The notes beneath the pieces are model-generated. The model searched no databases. It saw only the letters and a program-made list of their open reading frames with translations, and was not told the origin of the DNA. From positions 1,488,001 to 1,552,000 of the forward strand of contig CAVTTH010000003.1 in assembly GCA_963737545.1 (NCBI GenBank): DNA of 64,000 bases, written 5' to 3'. The position numbers and the translations under genes are program-made. This stretch comes from CAVTTH01 sp963737545. GTDB taxonomy: Bacteria > Verrucomicrobiota > Verrucomicrobiia > Chthoniobacterales > UBA10450. This document shows, piece by piece, positions 35,901 through 43,003 of the stretch. How positions within the stretch are numbered: position 1 is the stretch's first letter; the number at the start of each line of letters is the position of its first letter.

Positions 35901-36026
35901 TGTCATCCCGAGCCTCGAACGCTTTCGGGGCGAGGGACCTCACAATTGCAATTCGCGTTTTTTCGGGTCGGGGCGCGTGGCGTGCCTGTGCGAGGTCCTT
36001 CGCCGTCTTCGCGGCTCAGGATGACA
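35901..36026. repeat. Dispersed inverted element, GGTCCTTCGC subtype
   Basis: The left arm is TGTCATCCCGAGCCTCGAAC with GGGACCTCAC; the right arm is GAGGTCCTTCGCCGTC with GGCTCAGGATGACA. It occupies the gap between the convergent DUF6572 gene and apt. Confidence 0.75.
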
Positions 36027-36048
36027 ATCCGGTGCAATCGATCGCCGC

Positions 36049-36579
36049 CTAGTACTGCAAGAACGACACTACTGGCGTCGGCTCGAGTTTCTTGCGGCCG
36101 TGCAAAAACGCGAGCTCGATCAGGAACTGTGCCTCGATCAAGTTGCCGCCGACCTTTGCGATCAGCGTAGCCGCCGAGGCCGACGTGCCTCCCGTCGCCA
36201 ACAAATCATCAATCAAAACAATGTTTTCGCCCGGTTTGATTGCGTCGATGTGCAATTCCATTTCCGCTTCGCCATATTCGAGCGAATAAGCCGCGCTTTC
36301 GGTCTTGTACGGAAGCCGGCCCTTTTTCCGGAGTGGGACAAAACCGATCCCGAGTTCGTAAGCGACAGCGGAACCAAAGAGAAAACCGCGCGCATCGATG
36401 CCGACGATCTTGTCGATCGCCTTGCCCTTACACCTCTCGAGAAACAGATCGATCGATGCGCGAAAGAGCGCGCCATCCTTCAGAACTGGCGTGATGTCTT
36501 TGAAAATGATCCCGTGCTTGGGAAAATCAGGCACATCGCGCACGGCGGCCCGGAGTTCATCGATCGCGTCGGAAATCAT
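36049..36579 (-). CDS. apt: Adenine phosphoribosyltransferase
   Basis: 176 residues, normal for the family. The N-terminal VRDVPDFPKHGIIFKDITP is diagnostic, and the PRPP-binding loop is VLIDDLLATGGTSAS. It salvages adenine to AMP with PRPP in the cytoplasm. It stands alone, bounded by a repeat element and the IS110-family element. Confidence 0.95.
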   Translation of the reverse strand: MISDAIDELRAAVRDVPDFPKHGIIFKDITPVLKDGALFRASIDLFLERCKGKAIDKIVGIDARGFLFGSAVAYELGIGFVPLRKKGRLPYKTESAAYSLEYGEAEMELHIDAIKPGENIVLIDDLLATGGTSASAATLIAKVGGNLIEAQFLIELAFLHGRKKLEPTPVVSFLQY

Positions 36580-36755
36580 GGCGGGAGGCTAGCGCCTTGT
36601 CCGGGAACGTCAACGATGAGGATGTCCCAATTTGGTCTTTCGAGCAGGGGAAAACAAACGTGCTCAAGAAAGAGCGAAATTCACAGAGTAAAAATCGACA
36701 TCGAACGCATGGCGCGGCAGAGCGGTTGGCTACGGCGTCTAGATGGCATGTAAGG

Positions 36756-36785
36756 GAGCGGGCGAGTTGTTAAACTCACCCGCTC
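36756..36785 (+). promoter_or_regulatory. Hairpin ending one base before the transposase start codon
   Basis: GAGCGGGCGAGT at 36756-36767 pairs with ACTCACCCGCTC at 36774-36785 (12-bp stem allowing one G-U, 6-base loop). The stem ends at 36785 and the ATG begins at 36787, so in RNA it would bury the ribosome-binding region. Confidence 0.65.
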
Positions 36786-36786
36786 T

Positions 36787-37893
36787 ATGAAAAATACAAT
36801 CGTTCATCACGAAGGGACGACCTCACTCGAGGGCGTCGTTGGTAAAGTAAAACTTTCCAGTTCGCTCATCAAGCTCGGACTGGACATCCACCTCAAGCAG
36901 TACGTGGTGGTGGCGCAATACGATCAGTTGCTGCCGAAGGCAGCGCGGCGCTTTTGGCCTGGGGAGTTTGTTCCCTGGGTGGAGTCGTTGTTAAGGCAGG
37001 GGCACACGGTCCACGTAGTCTACGAAGCGTGCGGTTTTGGCTTCGGGCTGTATCGGCAGTTGCGTGTGGCCGGAGCCCATTGCTACGTCATTGCTCCACG
37101 TAAACTCGATGAACAGCGCACGGGAGTGAAGACCGATCCGCGCGATGCCACCACCCTGTGCCAGCGGTTGTCGCGTTATCTGGAAGGCAACACGCGGGAG
37201 TTGGCGGTGATCCGGGTGCCGAGCGAAGAAGAGGAACAGGCCCGACATGTCACGCGGCAGCGAGAGCAGCTGGTGCATCACCGGCAGAAGCTGGAGGCGC
37301 AGGGACGCAGTTTGTTGATTAGTCACAGTCTGCCGGCGCCGGCGCACTGGTGGAAAGAGCAAACCTGGACTCGACTGGGTAAACATCTACCGGGGTGGAT
37401 CACGACGCGTCTGGCGGTGGCTCGACCTGCGCTGTTGAGCTTGCAGGGGCAGATTGATAGCCTAACGAGCCAACTGGAAGCGGCCGCTCCGCCCCATATT
37501 CCGGCCGGACTGGGCAAGCTGACTAGCGTGATGCTCACCCGCGAGATCTGCGACTGGCATCGGTTTAACAATCGGCGCGCGATCAGTTCCTACACCGGGT
37601 TGTGTCCCGGGGAACGCAGCAGCGGCAGTAAGCGGGTGCCAGGCAGTGTGACCAAGCGAGGTAACCCGCGGGTAAGAGCAGCCCTGGTCGAATGTGCCTG
37701 GCGCATGGTCCGTTTCCAGCCGCAATATCCACCGGTCAAAAAGAGGCTGGCCGTTTTGGCCAAAGGAGCAAAGGCCACCGGAGCGGTGCGCAAAAAAGCG
37801 ATCGTGGCCGTGGCGCGCCGACTGGCGGTGGATCTGTGGCGAGTGCATACCGGACGGCTCACGGCGCAACAATTGGGCTTAATCATCAAGTAA
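36787..37893 (+). CDS. IS110-family transposase
   Basis: 368 residues. The N-terminal RuvC-like DEDD domain shows the first Asp in LGLDIHLKQ (D33), the Glu in VYEACGFGFGLYRQL and the Asp pair in KTDPRDATTL. After a coiled-coil segment, the C-terminal Tnp_IS110 (transposase_20) domain has ISSYTGLCPGERSSGSKR, with its nucleophilic Ser region, and TKRGNPRVRAALVE. IS110 enzymes recombine DNA without terminal inverted repeats and are guided by a structured non-coding RNA from the element's own flank. It appears full length and intact. No terminal repeats could be assigned. Confidence 0.9.
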   Translation: MKNTIVHHEGTTSLEGVVGKVKLSSSLIKLGLDIHLKQYVVVAQYDQLLPKAARRFWPGEFVPWVESLLRQGHTVHVVYEACGFGFGLYRQLRVAGAHCYVIAPRKLDEQRTGVKTDPRDATTLCQRLSRYLEGNTRELAVIRVPSEEEEQARHVTRQREQLVHHRQKLEAQGRSLLISHSLPAPAHWWKEQTWTRLGKHLPGWITTRLAVARPALLSLQGQIDSLTSQLEAAAPPHIPAGLGKLTSVMLTREICDWHRFNNRRAISSYTGLCPGERSSGSKRVPGSVTKRGNPRVRAALVECAWRMVRFQPQYPPVKKRLAVLAKGAKATGAVRKKAIVAVARRLAVDLWRVHTGRLTAQQLGLIIK

Positions 37894-38280
37894 ATGAGTT
37901 CGAGGGGAACAGTGATGAGCTAACTCGAGCAACTCAAAGAGAACGCTTTGGAACGTGGCGTGTGTCCGGGGCCTAACCTGGTTGCCGATGCTGCCCGTGC
38001 GGCTCGCACCGTCGCTTTAGATTGGACCGCGCCCACGTTCCGCTTTTAGTTGGACGGCATAAGTCACATTGCGCTGCCATAAAACAGGACATGCGCGGAT
38101 AGGAGTATCAGCCGCTGAAAGTTCTTCAGCGCGTAATCAAAGCGGAAACGTTCCCAAGCTTAAGACCAACCCTCTTCCCATCACCAAGCCCATGTAAGCA
38201 AAAAAACCACAATTCACCTTTGACAGCCTTCATAGGGGTTAGGCGCGTTTTAGCGATGACCATGGCCTCGTCAGTCTACG
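37894..38280. other. Non-coding flank of the IS110-family element
   Basis: 387 bp without a credible gene. It contains an imperfect long stem (37950-37960 with 38030-38041), an inner hairpin GTGCG-GCT-CGCAC at 37997-38009, and a separate hairpin CGCTGAA-AGTTC-TTCAGCG at 38114-38132. Base composition is lower in GC after about 38160. The right end of the element is probably within this stretch. Confidence 0.5.
37950..38041 (+). ncRNA. Candidate guide (bridge/seek) RNA of the IS110-family element
   Basis: A ~92-nt segment enclosed by GGAACGTGGCG and CGCCCACGTTCC (11 paired bases with one bulge), with an inner 5-bp hairpin at 37997-38009 and less certain pairing between. IS1111-group elements encode their guide RNA downstream of the transposase and IS110-group elements upstream. 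Which group this enzyme belongs to cannot be settled from the sequence alone, so this is a structural candidate only. Confidence 0.3.
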
Positions 38281-38748
38281 TTAATGCTGCGTAATCCGTG
38301 TTGAGTAGTGGTTGGCAACTATTCGCCAGCGTCCTTGCTGCTTTACCCATACCCTGGTAAACCGATTGTCACGGGGAACAGCTTTGCCTTTGTCTTGCCC
38401 AACCATTCTTGAGAGGCCAGTCTCCACCGCCGTGTTTTCGTAGACGCGGACCTGAACCTCATCGGTGGTGATAGACTGAAATTTCAGATGATGCGACGTG
38501 AAATCTGCGAGCACCTGCGGTTTGGTTCTCACTGTACCGCTTGGGCCTATGCCGATGAAATCGTCAGCGTAGATGCGGTCGAGCGCCGTCGCATCAGCGT
38601 GGATCTGTGCTTGAATGCGTTCATTATCCAGTTGTCGTATGGCCTGCTCGACGCTGCTTCTTTGATCTTTGCTTGCGCTCTGCTCTTGCCCTGGGGCGAT
38701 AGAGGTTCCTGTCAGGGCCAGGACGGCTACAACGAGTGTTCGTTTCAT
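38281..38748 (-). CDS. Secreted NTF2-like (DUF4440/SnoaL) protein
   Basis: 155 residues with a signal peptide of ~20 residues (ending SIAPGQ). The rest is an NTF2-like cone fold of the DUF4440 type: VEQAIRQLDNERIQAQIHAD then ALDRIYADDFIGIGPSG, and near the end RVWVKQQGRWRIVANH. Members bind small molecules or act in unknown extracytoplasmic roles. It is oriented towards the IS110 flank. Confidence 0.75.
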   Translation of the reverse strand: MKRTLVVAVLALTGTSIAPGQEQSASKDQRSSVEQAIRQLDNERIQAQIHADATALDRIYADDFIGIGPSGTVRTKPQVLADFTSHHLKFQSITTDEVQVRVYENTAVETGLSRMVGQDKGKAVPRDNRFTRVWVKQQGRWRIVANHYSTRITQH

Positions 38749-39156
38749 GGTGAATTCTTCTTTATTAATCTGTTTGGAATGTTTTGGGAGGAGGCAAAGC
38801 TAATGCGATTGTCGTCAATCGCACGCTGTCGAGTTCCGCCCGTTTGTTCATCGCCTAACGAGAAGTGGGCCGAATTATTCGGCAATTTCCTGGGGAAAGG
38901 GGAATAATTCGGCCTAATCCGCCTGTTTTCTCGGGGCCGATCGGAGGAATCCCGAACATGATTGCAACGGTAGGCGCCGGTAGTTCTTCGGGCAATCCCA
39001 TATTGTTCGACAAAAAGGCAAAGGAATCAGGTCAGGTGTGTGAGCGTGAGATTGTCGCCAAATATTGAGCAGACGTAATGAGATAGATTGTCGCTGAGGT
39101 TTCGAGTTAGGCTCTTCAACGAGCGAGTTCGCTCTATCTTTTTCTGCGACCTCCTG
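38749..39156. other. Intergenic region with a 13-bp inverted repeat
   Basis: About 400 bp between the divergent NTF2-like and methyltransferase-like genes. No convincing gene is present. It contains one GCCTAACGA word (38853) and the strong inverted repeat at 38868-38914. Promoters of both genes should lie here, but I see no clear consensus. Confidence 0.5.
38868..38914. repeat. Perfect 13-bp inverted repeat
   Basis: GGCCGAATTATTC at 38868-38880 is the exact inverse complement of 38902-38914, with a 21-base loop. The left arm and next bases also form a near-palindrome (GCCGAATTATTCGGC), so alternative foldings exist. Confidence 0.8.
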
Positions 39157-40134
39157 ATGCGCCTGATTCCGCTGGTTTCCATTATTGGCTTCGTCCTCAC
39201 GGCATTCCTTGTTGCGCGTTATGCGAAACGGCACCGGCGAAAACGACGAGCACAACGACGCCGGATGGAATTGGAATTCAAAGAGCTCGTCGGCATGAGT
39301 TCAAATCAGGAACGAGATTTCGTTCGGAGATATGCCGCATCCGATTTCACAGGAGAAGGGGCGATCGTTGATTTGGGCTGCTGGCTCGGCTCGTTCACGA
39401 TTCCGCTGGCGACTGGTTTACGCGAGAACCGGCGGCTGAGGGGACGCAAGGTTCGTATTCACGCGTACGATCTGTTCAGTTGGCAGAATTGGATGAATCC
39501 TTGTGTGGCCGGAACTCGCTGGGCCGACCGATACAAGGAAGGCGACAGTTTCATGGATGCGTTTGTCGAACAAATCGCGCCGGTCGCCGATTTGGTGGCG
39601 ATTCATGCTGGTGATCTGAACAAGGAAAGATGGGACCGGACGGCACCGATCGAGTATCTGCTCATCGATGCGATGAAATCGTGGGAGCTGGCCAATAGCG
39701 TGGTCGGCAATTTCTTTCCCGCGCTCAAACCGGGTCTTTCCCGGGTGCATCATCAGGACTTCGCTCACTTTTTCACGCCTTGGATTCATCTCCTCATGTA
39801 TCGCTTTCGGCGGTATTTCGAACCGCTGGCTTATGTTCCGGAAGGTTCATTTGTCTTCGGCTATCGCGAGCAAATTCCGGATTGGCTCCTGGGAAAGAGC
39901 TATGGCTTCGATGATTTTTCGGATGACGAAGCCGCAGATGCGTTTGGATATTCATTGAGTCTGATTCCGGCGGCAGCTCATCCGAATGTGCTTGCTGCCA
40001 GAGTCATGATGCACATTCATCGCGAGGACTGGGCCGGCGCCCGGGCGGAGCTGGAGCGCGTGCGAGCCAACGGAATTCCAGTGGAGAAGGAACTCGCGGT
40101 GGTTTCCAAATTGCTGGAGGATCACGGGGCCTGA
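39157..40134 (+). CDS. Membrane-anchored class I methyltransferase-like protein
   Basis: 325 residues from ATG 39157 (MRLIPLVSIIGFV); a TTG at 39088 would add 23 residues without clear benefit. One N-terminal membrane helix (~3-22) is followed by a very basic stretch (RHRRKRRAQRRR). The globular part begins with a SAM-type motif, IVDLGCWLGSFTIPLA, and continues with YLLIDAMKSWE and KPGLSRVHHQDF, as in TylF/macrocin O-methyltransferase-like folds. It is probably anchored with the catalytic part in the cytoplasm. The substrate is unknown. Confidence 0.6.
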   Translation: MRLIPLVSIIGFVLTAFLVARYAKRHRRKRRAQRRRMELEFKELVGMSSNQERDFVRRYAASDFTGEGAIVDLGCWLGSFTIPLATGLRENRRLRGRKVRIHAYDLFSWQNWMNPCVAGTRWADRYKEGDSFMDAFVEQIAPVADLVAIHAGDLNKERWDRTAPIEYLLIDAMKSWELANSVVGNFFPALKPGLSRVHHQDFAHFFTPWIHLLMYRFRRYFEPLAYVPEGSFVFGYREQIPDWLLGKSYGFDDFSDDEAADAFGYSLSLIPAAAHPNVLAARVMMHIHREDWAGARAELERVRANGIPVEKELAVVSKLLEDHGA

Positions 40135-40188
40135 GACGAATTGGAAGGTTTGCCAGCGAGGGGCAGGTCTTTTACACTGGCGAGCGCA

Positions 40189-40983
40189 ATGGAACGCCAG
40201 CTTTTGATCGCCTCGACGCTTTGCTATTTCGCGGCCGTCGCGCGGACAGCATTTTCGTTGCGTGCGGGAGTTTTTCAGCCGGGCCGTTTTAGTTTTTTCG
40301 CGATCCTCGCCGGTTTCATTTTACAAACGGCCTTCCTCTCGGTCCGCGGCCATGCGGTCGGTCGCTGTCCGATCACGAATCTATTCGAGGTTTTCATATT
40401 CCTGGCCTGGTCGGTCGCCCTGATCTACATGCTGGTCGGTCCGGCTTACCGGCTCTCGCTCATGGGTGCGTTTACCGCGCCACTTGTTTTTGCGATTCAG
40501 ACGTTCGCGCTTCTCGCGCCGATCGATGTCCCTCACCGCATGCGTCTCTCTGCGAATTCATGGCTCGAATTTCACGCTTCCATCTCAATGATCGCCTACG
40601 GGGCGTTTGCCCTCGCCTGCGTCGCCGGGCTGATGTACCTGGTGCAGGAGCGACAACTAAAGACGCACCAGCTGCATTCCATTTTCTATCATCTACCACC
40701 GTTGAATGATCTTTTTGCCGCGATCACCCGGCTGCTTTGGCTGGGCTTCGCGCTCTATACTGCCGGGTTAGTTAGTGGATTCTTCACCGGTCAGCCATTG
40801 CCCCACTTGAAAATCGTCTGCGCCATTCTCGTCTGGTTTCTTTACAGCGCGATCTTGTGGGTGCGCCATTTTGGAGTGATTGCACCGAAACGGGTGGCCG
40901 TACTCTGCGTGCTCGCTTTTGTGGCGGCGGTATCGGTATTGTGGGGAATCACCTTCGTTGCTCAGAAGTCGCCTCTGTCATGA
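40189..40983 (+). CDS. CcsA/HemX-type cytochrome c assembly family membrane protein
   Basis: 264 residues from ATG 40189 (MERQLLIAS), eight likely membrane segments. The central region (SWLEFHASISMIAYGAFALACVAG) and the conserved histidines match the CcsA/ResC/HemX family. Located directly before hemA, whose start overlaps its end (40980-40983), it corresponds in position to HemX, a membrane protein that in Bacillus lowers the level of HemA. A haem-delivery role for cytochrome c assembly is the alternative. Confidence 0.8.
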   Translation: MERQLLIASTLCYFAAVARTAFSLRAGVFQPGRFSFFAILAGFILQTAFLSVRGHAVGRCPITNLFEVFIFLAWSVALIYMLVGPAYRLSLMGAFTAPLVFAIQTFALLAPIDVPHRMRLSANSWLEFHASISMIAYGAFALACVAGLMYLVQERQLKTHQLHSIFYHLPPLNDLFAAITRLLWLGFALYTAGLVSGFFTGQPLPHLKIVCAILVWFLYSAILWVRHFGVIAPKRVAVLCVLAFVAAVSVLWGITFVAQKSPLS

Positions 40984-42062
40984 ACATTTTCTGCGTCGGC
41001 ATCAGTCATCACACGGCCAGCGTTGCGATGCGGGAGCAATTTGCCCGTGAGCCGACAGCCGCGGCTCCTGCTCTGCGCGGAGCGAGCGGTTGCGAAGAAC
41101 TGTTGTTGCTGGCGACGTGCAACCGGGTGGAAGTTTATGCGACTGCCACTAGTCCGATTTCCACCGAAGCGATTGCGGAATGTCTTGCGCGCGAGGTCTT
41201 GGACCGCGATCTCGCGGATGCGTCGGCATTTTACCGCTACGAGGCGGAAGATTGCGCAAAACATTTATTTCGCGTCACGTCGGGTCTCGATTCGATGGTG
41301 GTGGGAGAGACCGAGATCCTTGGCCAGGCCAAGCGGGCGTACGAGCAGGCTCGCCAGGATGGACGCATCGGTCCTTACCTTCACCGGCTCTTTCAGCGTG
41401 CTTTTCGCGTGGCGAAGCAAGTTCGGACGCACACCCAAATTACGCGCGGTGCGGTCTCGGTCGGATCGGTCGCGGTCGATCTCGCGGAAAAGATTTTCGG
41501 TGATCTGAGCGGGAGGAGAGTTCTTTTGCTGGGTGCGGGCGAAACGGGCGAGCGCACGGCGCGCGCACTGGTCTCACGCGGAGTTTCTGATCTCAGGATC
41601 GCGAACCGCTCGGAAGAACGAGCGACAAATCTGGCTGTATTGGTGGGAGGGCGCGTCATCCCATTCGCAGGTTGGGAAAATCAATGTCGCGAGGTCGATA
41701 TCCTGATTTCATCGACCGCGGCTGATGAGCCGATTCTGACGCGCACCAGTCTCGAGCCGATGCTGTGCGATCGATTGGATCGGCCACTGTTCATTATCGA
41801 TATCGCGGTCCCGCGGGATGTTGCCCCCGAGGTAAACCAGATCGAAGGCGTGTATCTTTACGACATCGATTCCCTGCAATCGATTGCCGAACAATCGCTC
41901 GTCCTGCGGAGGCAGCAGATCACAGCTGGTGACGAAATCATCGCCGAACACGTTGCGAGTTTTGCCGATTGGTTTTCGCGAAGCGCGGCCAATCGTTTGT
42001 CACGAAATGGCCTCGTTCACGCCGTCGTTACCGAAGTGCCTTTGCGAGCATCGGAGTCTTGA
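40980..42062 (+). CDS. hemA: Glutamyl-tRNA reductase
   Basis: 360 residues from ATG 40980 (MNIFCVGISHHTAS), overlapping the end of the upstream gene by 4 bp. The catalytic Cys47 is in LLATCNRVEVY, and the NADPH-binding domain has LLLGAGETGERTARAL. It makes glutamate-1-semialdehyde from Glu-tRNA, the first committed step of tetrapyrrole synthesis. Family members are usually ~410-460 residues; here the chain stops shortly after the linker FADWF, so most of the C-terminal dimerisation domain is missing. No alternative frame restores it. Confidence 0.9.
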   Translation: MNIFCVGISHHTASVAMREQFAREPTAAAPALRGASGCEELLLLATCNRVEVYATATSPISTEAIAECLAREVLDRDLADASAFYRYEAEDCAKHLFRVTSGLDSMVVGETEILGQAKRAYEQARQDGRIGPYLHRLFQRAFRVAKQVRTHTQITRGAVSVGSVAVDLAEKIFGDLSGRRVLLLGAGETGERTARALVSRGVSDLRIANRSEERATNLAVLVGGRVIPFAGWENQCREVDILISSTAADEPILTRTSLEPMLCDRLDRPLFIIDIAVPRDVAPEVNQIEGVYLYDIDSLQSIAEQSLVLRRQQITAGDEIIAEHVASFADWFSRSAANRLSRNGLVHAVVTEVPLRASES

Positions 42063-43003
42063 ACGGCGCGGGTCGGCCATTAGTTATCGGCACGCGCGGG
42101 AGTGCGCTGGCGCGTGCACAAGCCGAGATGGTGGAACACGCGCTTCGAACGGCCTGGCCCGATCTCGGCATCGAAAGCAAGATCATCCGGACGAGCGGCG
42201 ACGAAACCGCACGCAACCTGAGTGAACCCGCGAACCCGCGAGCGGGCCGGAAAGGAATGTTCACCGCCGAGATCGAACGGGTGCTGCTGGCAGAGGAAAT
42301 CGATGTCGCGGTGCACAGCGCAAAGGATTTGCCGAGCGAGAAGACGTCGGGCCTCGAGATCGGTGCCGTTCTTCCGCGTGCGCCAGTGGAGGACGTTTTA
42401 GTGATGAAAAATGCCGGCGATTTCTCCTCGATGCGAAGCGACGCAACCGTTGCCACAGGAAGCGTCCGGCGGAGTTATCAGCTGCATGCGCACCGCGCAG
42501 ATCTGCGCTTGGTCGAGTTGCGCGGCAATGTCCCTACGAGATTACGCAAATTGATCGAAAATGATTGGGATGCGGTCGTGCTGGCCCGCGCCGGTCTGGA
42601 GCGCCTCGGATTTGAGCCGACCGATCAAACCATCCAGTTTGAGGGAACAAGGCTATTTACCGAATTGTTGCCTTGTGAAGATTTTGTTCCCGCAGGAGGA
42701 CAGGGGGTCGTTGCCCTGCAAATCAAAGCCGATGATGGAAAGACGAAGCAGCTGGTTGATCGAATAAATCACGCGGAGACCTTCTTGTGTCTGCGCGCTG
42801 AGCGTGAGTTTTTGCGGGTCTTGCAAGGCGACTGCGGTTCGCCTGTTGGAGTGCTCGCTACAATCGAAAGATCCGCGATGAAATTGCGCGCGGAAGTTTT
42901 TGAAACGGAATCCCGCCTGCGTCGCCGTGGGGAAGTGAGTGGAAATCCGGAGCAATCAGAGTTCCTCGCAGCTGAATTGATAAGGCAAATCAATGGCGGA
43001 TAA
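42059..43003 (+). CDS. hemC: Porphobilinogen deaminase (hydroxymethylbilane synthase)
   Basis: 314 residues from a TTG at 42059, whose last two bases lie in the hemA stop codon (TTGA); no ATG or GTG in frame fits better, and the recognisable protein begins PLVIGTRGSALARAQ five codons later. Conserved parts include VHSAKDLPSE and the cofactor-attachment Cys near residue 257 (LQGDCGSPVG). It polymerises four porphobilinogens to hydroxymethylbilane. The gene overlaps cobA-hemD by 11 bp. Confidence 0.93.
   Translation: MNGAGRPLVIGTRGSALARAQAEMVEHALRTAWPDLGIESKIIRTSGDETARNLSEPANPRAGRKGMFTAEIERVLLAEEIDVAVHSAKDLPSEKTSGLEIGAVLPRAPVEDVLVMKNAGDFSSMRSDATVATGSVRRSYQLHAHRADLRLVELRGNVPTRLRKLIENDWDAVVLARAGLERLGFEPTDQTIQFEGTRLFTELLPCEDFVPAGGQGVVALQIKADDGKTKQLVDRINHAETFLCLRAEREFLRVLQGDCGSPVGVLATIERSAMKLRAEVFETESRLRRRGEVSGNPEQSEFLAAELIRQINGG

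Noticed and set aside
38219..38250. Promoter TTGACA in the IS110 downstream flank
   Set aside because: TTGACA is present but no acceptable -10 box follows at 16-18 bp, and the gene to the right reads towards it.
41969..42058. Frameshift explaining the short HemA
   Set aside because: The other frames between 41960 and 42100 do not encode a HemA-like dimerisation domain, so a simple frameshift does not restore it.
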